From an uncultured Clostridia bacterium (GTDB taxonomy: Bacteria; Bacillota; Clostridia; Oscillospirales; Ruminococcaceae), in the NCBI GenBank assembly GCA_946545645.1, contig CAMNNQ010000202.1, positions 1 to 33,540 of the forward strand: a stretch of DNA of 33,540 nt. Reading direction: 5' to 3'. How positions within the stretch are numbered: the first letter of the stretch is position 1; each line of letters starts with the position of its first letter. Below the pieces are notes generated by a model that did no database searches, was not told the origin of the DNA, and worked only from the letters and a program-made list of their open reading frames with translations. A program made the position numbers and the translations under genes. Shown here one piece after another: positions 23,582-33,100 of the stretch.

Positions 23582-25687
23582 CTATCCCTTCTCGAAGTAA
23601 CCGTCCTCCAGCATTTTTTCCTCATACAGCATAGTCTTGTAGATATATCTCTGGGTGAAATGCTTTTCTCCGTCGTATTCCTGCATATAGATCTGATACA
23701 TACACTGCCCGGATTTGATGACCCAGCGGACATCGTTTTCCGATTCGGAATAAGGCGTACCGAAGGCGGCTATCGCTTTCTGCTTTATATCGTCATTGAA
23801 CTCGCTGCCGCTCTCAAACTGGACAGTATAGAGCTGGTCTCCCTTGAAATAGAGATCTATGGAATCGAAATAATCCGCAGTCTCGTTGCCGAGATCGACA
23901 GGCACCAGCATAACAGTGTCTCCCTTTGTCCAGCGGTCATGCTCGGTAGTTACAGGCAGAGTCCCTGTGCCGAAGAGTGTCTGGACACTGGATCTCTTGA
24001 AATCAAACAGAGCGTAGTTCATAGTCAGGCAGCCATCATTGTTGACATCCACAGTCCCTCTGAGCTCGGGATAGATTATATGCAGATGCGGGCTCTCGGA
24101 TGAGCTGTCGGGAGCGGCTGTGTCTGTTTCAGCCGGGTCGGTCTCAGGCGGCGCCGTCTCTGTGGCTGTGGGAGCGGCTGTGTCGGTAGCTGCGGGGGCA
24201 GCGGTCTCTGTTGCGGAGGGCGCTGATGTCTCTGCCCCGGAGATTATCGGAGCAGCCGTCGCAGAGGTCTGAGGCTTTGTTTCCCCGGAGAAATCGGTCT
24301 TTACGGAGGAGCCGTCCTTCCCGGAAAGGAAGATGATGACCCCGACGGCTATTGCCGCCGTTGCTGCAACAGAAGCGATCACCACCGGCAGCTTTTTGCT
24401 TTTCTTTTCGGGAGCGGGCTCCGGCTCCGAAGGCTTGGACGCAGGCTTTTCGGGAGCAGGCTCCGGCTCCTTTGAGGGCTTGGAGGGTATGTACTCCGAA
24501 AGGCGGCGGTCATCGTCGGAGTCGGGAGCTATGCTGCCGGGGTCGGGCTTGAAGGCCGGCTGCGCCGGAGCAACTGTTTTGCCGCTGTCATCGTCATAGG
24601 AGCTTCTGGGGATATACTGCGAGAGCCTTGAGCCTTCAGGGTCTTCCCCGCCTTTTGGGGCTCCGTCGGCTTCGGAGATGAATACGGAAGCGGTTGTGCG
24701 GCCGCCGTCGCCGTTTATGTCGATATCAAAGCCCGGGACCTGTGAAAGCTCGGCAAGGAGCTGATCTATGGAGCGGATCCTGTCCTCAGCCTTGATAGCA
24801 AGTCCGTGCCGCAGCACAGCCTCGAATTCCGGTGAGCAGTCAAAGCCCAGCTCCGAGGGCATCCTGATATTATCCTCGTAGATACGGTCGGGAGCATCGG
24901 GAGGGATAGACCCGGTGATACATTTATACATCGTCGCGCAGATCGCGTAGATATCCGTCCAGGCTCCCTGCTTGCCGTGACGTCTGTACTGCTCCATAGG
25001 GGCATAGCCGTGCTTGAGCATTACCGAAAGGCTCTTCTCGTCGGCAAACTCTCTTGCCGCTCCGAAATCCAGCAGCTTGACGGCTTCTCCCACCAGCATT
25101 ATATTATCGGGGCTTATGTCGCGGTGGATAAGGTTTTTCTCGTGTATCTTTTTGAGAGAGCGGAAAACCGGCATCAGCAGGCAGACAGTATTGTAGCTCG
25201 AGATAGTCCCGACCTGCTTGAGATAGCTTTTCAGCGTAATACCGTCCAGATACTCCATAACGATATAGACGGTGCGGTTCTCCTCAAAGAAATCTCTTAC
25301 GGCGACGATACCGGGCTCGTTGGTGAACTTCGCCAGAGTCCTGGCCTCATGCAGAAAATGCTCGCGGCTCTTGGAGAATAGTTCCTGAGCGGTGTCGGCG
25401 CTTATGCTCATTACCTCGTTGGAGACATTGTTGTTGCGGTTCACCATCCCGGCGGGATAGAATTCCTTTATCGCTACCTTGAATTGCAGCAGCGTATCCA
25501 TGCCGATATAGGTTATACCGAAGCCGCCCTCACCGAGCACCCCGCCTACCAGGTATCTATGGTTCAGCATAGCTCCCCGGGCGAGGGTGTGTGAGGGCGA
25601 TCTGTATTCTTTTGTATCCCTGCCGCAGGCGGGGCATACAGTCTCGCCTGCGGGGATCTCATTCATACAAAAAGGACAATAGTTCAT
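23582..25687 (-). CDS. Membrane Ser/Thr protein kinase with N-terminal zinc ribbon
   Basis: 701 residues. A zinc ribbon with the same Cys spacing as the pseudokinase (C4, C7, C18, C21) is followed by an intact Hanks-type kinase domain (about 44-320): GEGGFG (52-57), Lys74 in VAIKE, HRD (188-190), Asn195, DFG (207-209), and GYAPMEQY in the activation segment. A cytosolic linker holds two copies of the motif RLS(Q/E)YIP and Pro/Glu-rich repeats. One membrane helix (about 433-455) precedes a Thr/Ala/Pro-rich extracellular stalk and a C-terminal domain of about 160 residues of unknown fold (YPELRGTVDVNNDGCLTMNY...). It is the only catalytically complete kinase in the cluster, so it probably phosphorylates ligands of the FHA protein or the EssC-like motor (inference). 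Confidence 0.92.
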   Translation of the reverse strand: MNYCPFCMNEIPAGETVCPACGRDTKEYRSPSHTLARGAMLNHRYLVGGVLGEGGFGITYIGMDTLLQFKVAIKEFYPAGMVNRNNNVSNEVMSISADTAQELFSKSREHFLHEARTLAKFTNEPGIVAVRDFFEENRTVYIVMEYLDGITLKSYLKQVGTISSYNTVCLLMPVFRSLKKIHEKNLIHRDISPDNIMLVGEAVKLLDFGAAREFADEKSLSVMLKHGYAPMEQYRRHGKQGAWTDIYAICATMYKCITGSIPPDAPDRIYEDNIRMPSELGFDCSPEFEAVLRHGLAIKAEDRIRSIDQLLAELSQVPGFDIDINGDGGRTTASVFISEADGAPKGGEDPEGSRLSQYIPRSSYDDDSGKTVAPAQPAFKPDPGSIAPDSDDDRRLSEYIPSKPSKEPEPAPEKPASKPSEPEPAPEKKSKKLPVVIASVAATAAIAVGVIIFLSGKDGSSVKTDFSGETKPQTSATAAPIISGAETSAPSATETAAPAATDTAAPTATETAPPETDPAETDTAAPDSSSESPHLHIIYPELRGTVDVNNDGCLTMNYALFDFKRSSVQTLFGTGTLPVTTEHDRWTKGDTVMLVPVDLGNETADYFDSIDLYFKGDQLYTVQFESGSEFNDDIKQKAIAAFGTPYSESENDVRWVIKSGQCMYQIYMQEYDGEKHFTQRYIYKTMLYEEKMLEDGYFEKG

Positions 25688-25749
25688 TACTTTCTCCTCT
25701 TTACGGAAAATTGCTGTGCGGATAAGGGCCGCTATGGCCGCTTATACCC

Positions 25750-26727
25750 TTACCAGGAGAACTTCTCTGTGCAGAGCGGGACGAATACCAGCTCTGTCTC
25801 TCCCAGCATTATCTTATCATAGGGGGCGAGCTCTGCGGGAGCAAGGAGCATCTGCCTGTTGAGGTAGACTATGGTCTTGCCGTCAGCGCTTTGCAGGAAG
25901 AATTTTTTGTTCAGCGGGTCGTAGATGATGACAGCCTGCGCCCCTCTGGATACGGTGCGGTCGCCGTGGAGGTCGATAGCGACCGGATGCTCGGCATCGC
26001 CGCGGCCTATCGTGCTCTTCGGGTCGGTCAGAACGAAGGTCTTTCCTCTTGAGGAGGTGTTTGCAGCCACGAGCCAGCCCAGCACAAGATCATCTGCCAG
26101 CTCGTCGAATATTATCTGTGTCACGCCCTCATCCTCATCGGCGGGAGGCGCTGTAACAGCCTTTGCTTCTTCGATAGTCCCGGTAAAGTTCACCTCTTCC
26201 ACCTGCTCTGCAACAGAAGGCTCTCCGGGCTCCGGCTCTTGGGAGAGCTCCGGCTCCGGTGCAGGCTCGCTGTCCGGAAGGATCACTCCGGAGGGCTGGT
26301 TTTCCGGGGCAGCTTCCGGCTCGGGGATGATCTCCGGCTCGGGTACAGGCTCCGGCACAGGCTCGGGTGCGGGGGCGGCGGGCTCTTCGGCAGGTCTCTT
26401 TGTCCCGCAGCGGCAGCAGAAATTGCCTTCGTTGACAGAGCCGCAGACACAGGTCCAGCTCTTCTTTTCGGGCGCAGGAGCGGGGCGCTTAGTCCCGCAC
26501 TTTATGCAGAAATTCCCGTTGTTGATCGCTCCGCACACGCATCTCCAGGGCTCTCCCTGAACAGGCGCGGGAGCGGGCCCCGGCATCGGTGCGGGCGCAG
26601 GAGCCGGTGCAGGAACGGGGGCAGGCGCTGGAGCGGGGGCTTTGTCAGCGGCTCCCGCACAGTGCGGGCAGGTCGGGTATCTGTCTTCGTCGTAATAATG
26701 CAGATTGGGGCAGCGCTTTAATTTCAT
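25750..26727 (-). CDS. Zinc-ribbon and FHA domain protein
   Basis: 325 residues from ATG 26727, chosen because GGAGG lies nine bases upstream. Three zinc-binding segments are visible: an N-terminal CPNLHYY...CPHC knuckle (C6-C23) and two related ribbons of the form W-x-C-x-C-G...N-x-G-N-F-C-x-x-C-G. They are joined by Pro/Ala and Pro/Glu repeats. The C-terminal about 110 residues form an FHA domain (STIGRGD, DRTVSRGAQAVI, FFLQSADGKTIVYLNRQML, KIMLGETELVF), which reads phospho-threonine. The usual SRxH His is replaced (SRGAQ), so ligand affinity may differ. Lies between the PP2C genes and the kinase gene, fitting the reader role in the same circuit. Confidence 0.87.
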   Translation of the reverse strand: MKLKRCPNLHYYDEDRYPTCPHCAGAADKAPAPAPAPVPAPAPAPAPMPGPAPAPVQGEPWRCVCGAINNGNFCIKCGTKRPAPAPEKKSWTCVCGSVNEGNFCCRCGTKRPAEEPAAPAPEPVPEPVPEPEIIPEPEAAPENQPSGVILPDSEPAPEPELSQEPEPGEPSVAEQVEEVNFTGTIEEAKAVTAPPADEDEGVTQIIFDELADDLVLGWLVAANTSSRGKTFVLTDPKSTIGRGDAEHPVAIDLHGDRTVSRGAQAVIIYDPLNKKFFLQSADGKTIVYLNRQMLLAPAELAPYDKIMLGETELVFVPLCTEKFSW

Positions 26728-26779
26728 ATCTGTATTCCTCCATAACTTAGCTGATAGATCAGGGGATAGTTTACATATT

Positions 26780-27499
26780 TTAGCTGTGCCGGATAAGGGC
26801 AAAGGTCGTGTTGTCCAGCGAGCCCTGACAGCTCTTTACAGCCTCCATGAGAAGGTCGGCTGTTTCTGCGGGCGGCGAGTCTCTGCCGAGTATCCCGGCG
26901 ATAGCTTCGTCTCCGACAGAGCGGTACAATCCGTCTGTCGCCAGCAGCAGGATATCTCCGCTCCGCAGCCGGAAGGGCTTGGTGCTGACATCGACGATAT
27001 CTATCCCGCCCATGCCGATAAAGCTGGCCAGCAGCCCGCCTTTTTTCTGCTCGGCAAGATAGGTCTTTTCGTCGATAAGCTCCTTTCTGAACCTCAGATC
27101 GATAACATAGGAATAATTATGAGTCCTGGTCATCTGAGTCAGCTCCCCGCCCCGGCAGATATACAGGCGGCTGTCTCCGACGGAAAGCCAGTAGAGCTCA
27201 TTGCCGGTGATATAGGCGGTGACGGCGGTAGTCCCGCAGCGGTCGCCGTACCGTTTATAGACCTCGTCGTCTATCCTTGAAGCGGCATCGACGATGAATG
27301 CCGGGTAATTATCCCCCGACCAGCCTTTGAAAAGCTCGGCAAAGCGTTTTACTGCCAGCCCGGAGGAAGCTCCTCCTTCGGGGCGGCTGCCTATCCCGTC
27401 GCAGACGGCGGCGAAGAGGCCCTTGTCTGTCTCGCACTTTTCCGCCGCATCCTCCTGATAGGGTCTTGTTCCGATAAAGCTGCGTATCTCGCAGACCAT
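26780..27499 (-). CDS. PP2C-family Ser/Thr phosphatase (second of two)
   Basis: 239 residues from ATG 27499, supported by GAGG eight bases upstream; a GTG at 27508 is possible but has no spaced ribosome site. The PPM/PP2C metal-binding motifs are in order: RPYQEDAAE, AVCDGIGSRPEGGASS, CGTTAVTAYI, WLSVGDSRLYICRGG, LLLATDGLYRSVGDEAI, and the final Asp in GSLDNTTFALI. No membrane segment. Likely removes phosphates placed by the cluster kinase. It begins 5 bases after the end of the other PP2C gene. Sequence identity between the two phosphatases looks low, so they may have different targets. Confidence 0.92.
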   Translation of the reverse strand: MVCEIRSFIGTRPYQEDAAEKCETDKGLFAAVCDGIGSRPEGGASSGLAVKRFAELFKGWSGDNYPAFIVDAASRIDDEVYKRYGDRCGTTAVTAYITGNELYWLSVGDSRLYICRGGELTQMTRTHNYSYVIDLRFRKELIDEKTYLAEQKKGGLLASFIGMGGIDIVDVSTKPFRLRSGDILLLATDGLYRSVGDEAIAGILGRDSPPAETADLLMEAVKSCQGSLDNTTFALIRHS

Positions 27500-27504
27500 T
27501 TCTC

Positions 27505-28233
27505 TCACCTCTTGACTTTGACTGCTATCGCGGTGAAATTATCCATCGGCTTGCCGGCACTGTTTTTCACAGCCAGCTTTACCATTGCCGCCAGCCATTT
27601 TTTCGCCTTGGGCTCCTCTGCCAGAGTCCTTTCCATCTCGATTTCGGTGACAGGCTCCCAGAAGCCGTCGGAGCAGAGCAGAAAAGCGTCTCCCTCTGCG
27701 ACATCGAAAGAGAAGGACTCGCATCTGAGCTCCTCGCTGTCATCTCCCAGAGCGCGCAGCAGCTTGTTTCGGTCGGGGTGAGAGCGGATCTCGCTCTCTT
27801 CGATCTCCCCGGACATACAGAGCACCTGCGGGATGCTGTGGTCTCTTGTACGTGAGACTATCTTTCCGCCCCGGAAGCGGTAGAGCCTTGAATCTCCGAT
27901 ATGCAGTGCCAGCCCGCGGTCCCCTTCGATGCACAGGATAACGGCTGTCGTCCTCATTCCTTTCAGGCGGGGGTCGGCTGCCTGTGCGGAGCGCAGAGCT
28001 GCCTGTGCTCCGGGAAGGGCTCCGGCGGCAAAGGTCTCCAGCCCCTCTCCGGCCAGGAACCGCTCCTTTATATAAGCTGTCACCAGCTCGGCGGCGCGGT
28101 CGCCCATGCCGTGCCCTCCCAGGCCGTCGCAGAGGATGAAGCAATATCTGTCTCCGCTCCCGGCCCAGTCGGCTCTGTCCTCATTGAGAGGTCTTCCTCC
28201 CTTATCGGTAAAAATGTAATGATCGGTTTTCAT
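27505..28233 (-). CDS. PP2C-family Ser/Thr phosphatase (first of two)
   Basis: 242 residues from ATG 28233. A GTG at 28245 would add four residues and overlap the WXG100 stop by 4 bases; neither start has a strong ribosome site. Motifs: RPLNEDRADWAG, ILCDGLGGHGMGDRAAELV, MRTTAVIL, LHIGDSRLYRFRGG, FLLCSDGFWEPVTE and DNFTAIAV, so all the metal-binding Asp residues are present. Soluble and close to the PrpC/Stp type. Its place directly after the WXG100 gene ties phosphatase expression to the secretion machine. Confidence 0.92.
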   Translation of the reverse strand: MKTDHYIFTDKGGRPLNEDRADWAGSGDRYCFILCDGLGGHGMGDRAAELVTAYIKERFLAGEGLETFAAGALPGAQAALRSAQAADPRLKGMRTTAVILCIEGDRGLALHIGDSRLYRFRGGKIVSRTRDHSIPQVLCMSGEIEESEIRSHPDRNKLLRALGDDSEELRCESFSFDVAEGDAFLLCSDGFWEPVTEIEMERTLAEEPKAKKWLAAMVKLAVKNSAGKPMDNFTAIAVKVKR

Positions 28234-28241
28234 AGCAAGGT

Positions 28242-28556
28242 TCACTCAGCGGAAGGGTCGCGGTTGAACTCTCCCAGCGATTTGTCTGTTTCGATCAGCT
28301 TCTTGTGGATATCGTCCAGAGTGTTGCACATATTGGCAAGAATATCCGCGATCCCGCCGATATTCTTTCTTATAACTGCGGCATCGTCCAGGAAAAGATC
28401 AGCGCTCTCTCCCTGCCAGTTGTCAGAGATCTCCTTGATGATCCTCTCATATCTGCCGGAGATAGCGGCATATCTGGCGATAAAGTTCTGCTTGAGAGCG
28501 ATGCAGTTATCGAAGGCTCTGGTGTCGATACAAACATAATCCTTGTTATCTGCCAT
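28242..28556 (-). CDS. WXG100/ESAT-6-like protein
   Basis: 104 residues, the size of the WXG100 family, with two predicted helices separated by the hallmark turn W47-Q-G49 (DNWQGESADLF). These small helical hairpins are secreted by type VII systems, and are often structural parts as well. The C-terminal YxxxD/E export signal is not seen (the tail is SLGEFNRDPSAE), so export may rely on another signal or on a partner. AGGGAGGTATAAC-type site before ATG. It sits between the EssC-like genes and the phosphatases and is the only WXG100 gene in the window. Confidence 0.9.
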   Translation of the reverse strand: MADNKDYVCIDTRAFDNCIALKQNFIARYAAISGRYERIIKEISDNWQGESADLFLDDAAVIRKNIGGIADILANMCNTLDDIHKKLIETDKSLGEFNRDPSAE

Positions 28557-28568
28557 TGTTATACCTCC

Positions 28569-30122
28569 CTAGACCTTGATGAATTTTATCTTTTTGAGCT
28601 CATCCGACTCTATATCGAAATAGTAGCCGTCTCCCAGCTCACATCTTGCGTATTCGTTCCTGAGCTCCCTCGGGTCCATTTCTCCGAAGACCGATCTGCT
28701 GCCTCTGTCGCTGACGAACTCAGCGATATTATCCAGCAGGAATGCGACAGCGATGCTGTTGTTCAGCGAAGACTCGGTATCGCGGTCGTTATTGCTGATC
28801 TTTCTGACATCGGAATAGATGAACCAGTATTTCTTCTCCTCGGCGATAGCTGTCATCCTCGGGAACACATTTTTCAATAGCTGCATCCCTGCGCTCTGGA
28901 AGAGCATTTTGTTTTGCAGGACAAATACTGTCCCCGGATTGCTCTTTTCTTCAAAATTGCGGTTTATGACCCCTTTTTCCAGCTTAGCGGCATAGCCGTT
29001 GCTGTCGAGGAAATCATACATCTGCTCGATCGAGGTAAGGTAGAAGTTCCCGGCGGGGCTCTCCTGATAGAGATCGAAGAGCTGCCTTCTGCCGTCGTCA
29101 AAGAAAACAATACGGTAGTCGGGATGGTTCTTTCTGATAAAGCGGACAAGAAGTGTCAGCAGATTTGTTTTTCCGAAACGCTTTTTGCCGTAGATAGCGA
29201 TGGAATGTGCCTCGTGCATATTGACAGTTATCGGGAAATGGTCGTAATAATCCAGCCCGACAACAGGGCAGTCGGCCCCGGTATCCTCCTCGAAGCTACC
29301 GGAGAGATAGTTAAAGAAATTCTCTTCGGTAAGGTCGCCGTCGAAGGCAGTGAGCTTCTCTGTCGGCACCTGAAAGCTCCTCAGAGACTCCTTGAACATC
29401 GGCAGATCCCGCCCCTCGTCCATAAACGGCAGGAAGATCTGGCACTCTCTCGGCTTTCCGCCTATGAAAGTCAGGCCTCTTCCGGGGCAGTGCATCGGCT
29501 CGGCGACTCTCATCCCGAATATATCCAGATAATTTTCTGCTGAGCCCTCCAGGGCAAATCTCCTTGTGAAATGCCCAAGTATCCTGCCGACTCCCCCGCT
29601 CATATCCGAGGCTGTGAACACCAGCGAGAGCCCTTTTGAGAGGCCGTCGCGGCAGAATTTTGTCAGCAGCTCCTGATAGGGGATATATCGCTCGTCGGCG
29701 TAAAAGGAATTGAGATTGTCGATGATAAAGATCATCTGTGCGGGTTTTTTAGGCTCGGCGCTCTCCCAGACATCCATGAACTGTCTTGAATTCAGCAGCT
29801 TTATGTTCTTTTCCAGCTTGCTCTCGATAGTCCTGAACACCCGGCGGACATTCTCCTCGTTGGAATTGTCGAAGCAGGCGGCGACGGTGTTAAGGTCGCG
29901 GTACTGCCCGAGGTTCCCGCCGAAATCCAGGATGAACACATCCCGCTCCCGGTCGGCTTCCAGATTTTCATGGAGGCGCACCAGCAGGGTCTTGATAAAG
30001 GTCGTCTTGCCGCTGGCGTGGCCTCCGAAGAGGATCATATTTTCTTTTTCCGGGCTGACGGTCAGGACAGGCTGGGTCTGATCGTCGAGATTATCGTAGA
30101 TACCTATTGCCAGCTCGCTCAT
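28569..30122 (-). CDS. EssC/EccCb-like protein with two FtsK/SpoIIIE-type ATPase domains
   Basis: 517 residues, soluble. Two P-loop domains are visible: GGHASGKTTF (about 33-42) with a Walker-B-like FIIDNL, and YGKKRFGKTNLL (about 310-321) with weaker downstream motifs. This matches ATPase domains 2 and 3 of EssC, which in Bacillus/Staphylococcus are fused to domain 1. The second P-loop lacks the canonical GxxGxGK(S/T) spacing (Gly-Lys-Lys-Arg-Phe-Gly-Lys-Thr keeps it), and catalytic Glu residues are not obvious; degenerate D2/D3 are normal for EssC. The start overlaps the upstream gene's stop (30119-30122), suggesting coupled synthesis of two halves of one motor. In actinobacterial ESX systems the same cut gives EccCa/EccCb. 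Confidence 0.85.
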   Translation of the reverse strand: MSELAIGIYDNLDDQTQPVLTVSPEKENMILFGGHASGKTTFIKTLLVRLHENLEADRERDVFILDFGGNLGQYRDLNTVAACFDNSNEENVRRVFRTIESKLEKNIKLLNSRQFMDVWESAEPKKPAQMIFIIDNLNSFYADERYIPYQELLTKFCRDGLSKGLSLVFTASDMSGGVGRILGHFTRRFALEGSAENYLDIFGMRVAEPMHCPGRGLTFIGGKPRECQIFLPFMDEGRDLPMFKESLRSFQVPTEKLTAFDGDLTEENFFNYLSGSFEEDTGADCPVVGLDYYDHFPITVNMHEAHSIAIYGKKRFGKTNLLTLLVRFIRKNHPDYRIVFFDDGRRQLFDLYQESPAGNFYLTSIEQMYDFLDSNGYAAKLEKGVINRNFEEKSNPGTVFVLQNKMLFQSAGMQLLKNVFPRMTAIAEEKKYWFIYSDVRKISNNDRDTESSLNNSIAVAFLLDNIAEFVSDRGSRSVFGEMDPRELRNEYARCELGDGYYFDIESDELKKIKFIKV

Positions 30123-33100
30123 TCCGTCATCTCCCTCATAAGCTCAAATCTTCCGTCGCGCTCCTCATAGATCTTTCCGCTTTCATATACCAGCTTGCCG
30201 GGCAGCGGCTTTTCAAAGATAGTATGCACCTTAGGATAGCGCGATCTGTTTCTGTTGTAATATGTCTTTATCGCTCCGACGACCGCATTGAGCTGAGTCT
30301 CCAGCTTACCCTGCGCTTCCAGCTCCTTTTTGCGACGGATAGCGTCGATATTATCCTTCTCGGAGCTGTAGAACTTGGTATAGCTCCCGGTCTTGGAGGC
30401 TTCTGTCATTTCCATCGGCAGCTCAAAATTCTCCTCTGCGACTGCTCCGGCATATCCCGACTGGAAATACTCGAACTTCGAGCCTGTGCCTACCAGCAGA
30501 TAGGCACGCCCATGTCCGGGCATCGAGGGGCTGGCGGCAAGATCGTTGCCCAGCATCTCCTTGGAGGCCTGTCTTGTAGCGACTTTAAGGCAGAGCCGGG
30601 ATTTGGAGTTTACTCTGATATCGTCGGTTATTGCGCCCTCGATATTCTGAGAGATAAGTATGATATGGAAGCCGAGGCTTCGGCCGACTCTGGCGATAGT
30701 CGTTATCTCCCCGATAAAATCCACATTATTGCTCTCTGTCGAGAAGCGCTTGAGCTCGGTGAACTCATCGACGACGAGCACGAGATGGGCCAGCGGATCA
30801 TTCTTGGCCTGAGCTCTGATCTGCTCCTCCTCGGCCTCGGTAAGGGGCTCCTTATCCTCTCCGCGAAGGCGGTTATTGATCTTCTTTATATGAGACTCTA
30901 TGTTCCTGCAGGCGGAGATATACTGGTTGATGCTGTCAACGTGCATGGAATTGAAGAGGATCTTTCTTCTCTTGATCTCCGAGCGGAGAGCATCCAGGAA
31001 GCGCTTGAGCATATACTCGGCGCCTGTGCCGTTCTCGTCGCCGTCTACATCGGTAACAGAGCCGACAACATGGGGGAGGGTGCCGATACGCTTGATAAAG
31101 CCGCCGCCCTTCATATCCACGAGCATAAGGTTGATCTCATCCGGGCGGTAGAACATACAGAGCCCCAGGAGATATGTGATTATAGTCTCGGACTTGCCCG
31201 AACCGGTAGTGCCGGCGACCAGCATATGCGGGCCGTCGAAATCTTCATGCAGGTCGAGGCAGGTAATGCCGCTCTCGGTCTTTCCGATAGGGACAGAGAG
31301 GGTCTCGATGACATTCGCTCTGTTCTGGCTGTCCCAGAACCGGGAGATGTCGATATTGTTTTTGGTAAAGCCATAGAGCTCGAAGAGGCTGACGGCTGAG
31401 GGCACCTTTCCGTTCTGCGAGATCTTGGAATAGCAGAGAGAGGAAAGGATCTTTGAGGTATTATACAGCTTTGCGTTCCATTCGGGAGACATATTGAAGC
31501 TGAACTCCCTGCGGAGCCTTTCGTCCTCGTGAGGGGTGATATCGGCGGTATGGTCGCCGGTAAAGTTTATGACATGGTCGCAGTAAGCGGGGAGATGCTC
31601 CTTGTAGGTCTTTGGGAAGATAAAGGATATCCCCAGCTTGTTCTCATACTGCTTGCCGCCCTCGGGAGTCCTGGGGAGGAACTGAGCGAAGGCGTGCTCC
31701 TTGATATCATATTCATGGTAAACGATAAAGACGATATGCGGGAAACGGATATTCTCCTTCTGCCCCTCTGCCGTAGCGGCCTCGACTCTCTCGTTCATGA
31801 TATTGAGCATTGAGCTGAACACCATATTGGCGTTGGCGCTGTCGAAGACGAACTGCGATCTGTCGGGGAAGAGGTCTCTGAAATGGGGGAGGAACTTAAA
31901 GTTTGCGACGGCGTTCTCGATGCGGTCGAGATCGTCGGTCGGCTCAAAGAGGACGATAAACTGGAGATCGTCGGGAGACTGATAGAAACAGAGATCAAAG
32001 ACTATCCTCTGTATCAGCCTTTCCGAAAAGACCTTGTTCGGCGCGACTATACCCAGTGAGCCGCTGTTCCTGAAAGAAAACAGCATAGGTGCCAGCTTCA
32101 TATACTTATACTTTTCCGAGATATAATTCGGGAGATTGGAGAGATAGAAAGTCTCGTCCTCGTTGTCTCCGAAATCCGGGTCGTCGGACATAAGCACCTT
32201 TACCTTATCGAACTTCATCCTGAAAGAAGTCGAGGAAAAGACCTGCTCCTGTCTGGAGCCGGAGATATCGAAGCAATTTCGCACCATATCCGAGAGCCCG
32301 AGCCTTACTGTAAGGAAATCCGGATCCTCCTGGCTGCGGCTGAAAATATTTCCGCTGACTCCGTAGACACTCTTATAAGGATCCTTCTCATCGAAGAGCT
32401 CGTTTACATCCGGATAAAGTTCTCCCAGCTTTTCGGCATCGTTTTTCTGTCTTTCCAATATGCCTGCGATGGTCTTGTCGATATACTTTTCATAATTTCC
32501 TCGCCAGTTTGCGAGAGCCTTTTTATACTTCTTCCTGCCTCTGATGAAATTGATGACCGAGGTAACGAGCGTAACGACGCTCATCAATGCGCTGATAAGC
32601 ACAGCGGTAAAGTTGGAGCTGCCTGTCAGTGTCCTGGTGAGGATCGTCACTGCGATCATGATGAACGTTGGCAGAAGCAGAAAAAAGAGATTCTGATCCG
32701 GTTTCTGAGGCGGATCGGAGGGCGGGATTATAGACACAGGAGTATCGTCGAAGCGATACATCTGCCTTGTGCTGATATTATAGTCGGGGAAGCTGATCCC
32801 TTCCTCGCCCTGCTCAGCGGGGTTGAATGCGGGGATGATGGCGGTAGTGTTTATCTCGAAGGAACGGTAGGCTCTGTTTGGGTCAAAGACAAGTCTTGTC
32901 GATGAAATAAAGCCGATATCCACAAGAGTTCTTCCCATATCGTTCTCGGTGATGGGAAATCTGCCGCGGTCATTTTTATCGCTGCTGGGGAGCTCGTTAT
33001 AGGCGGTAAGGGTCATTTTGCCGTAAAGCCCGGTATCGTCCCGGAAAGAGACGCTTTCCTCAAAGATACGGCGGCAGGCAGAATAAAATCCGTCCTCGCC

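Noticed and set aside
30107-31399. 430-codon plus-strand frame within the EssC-like gene
   Set aside because: It is antisense to the ATPase domain, including its Walker motifs, and has no ribosome site.
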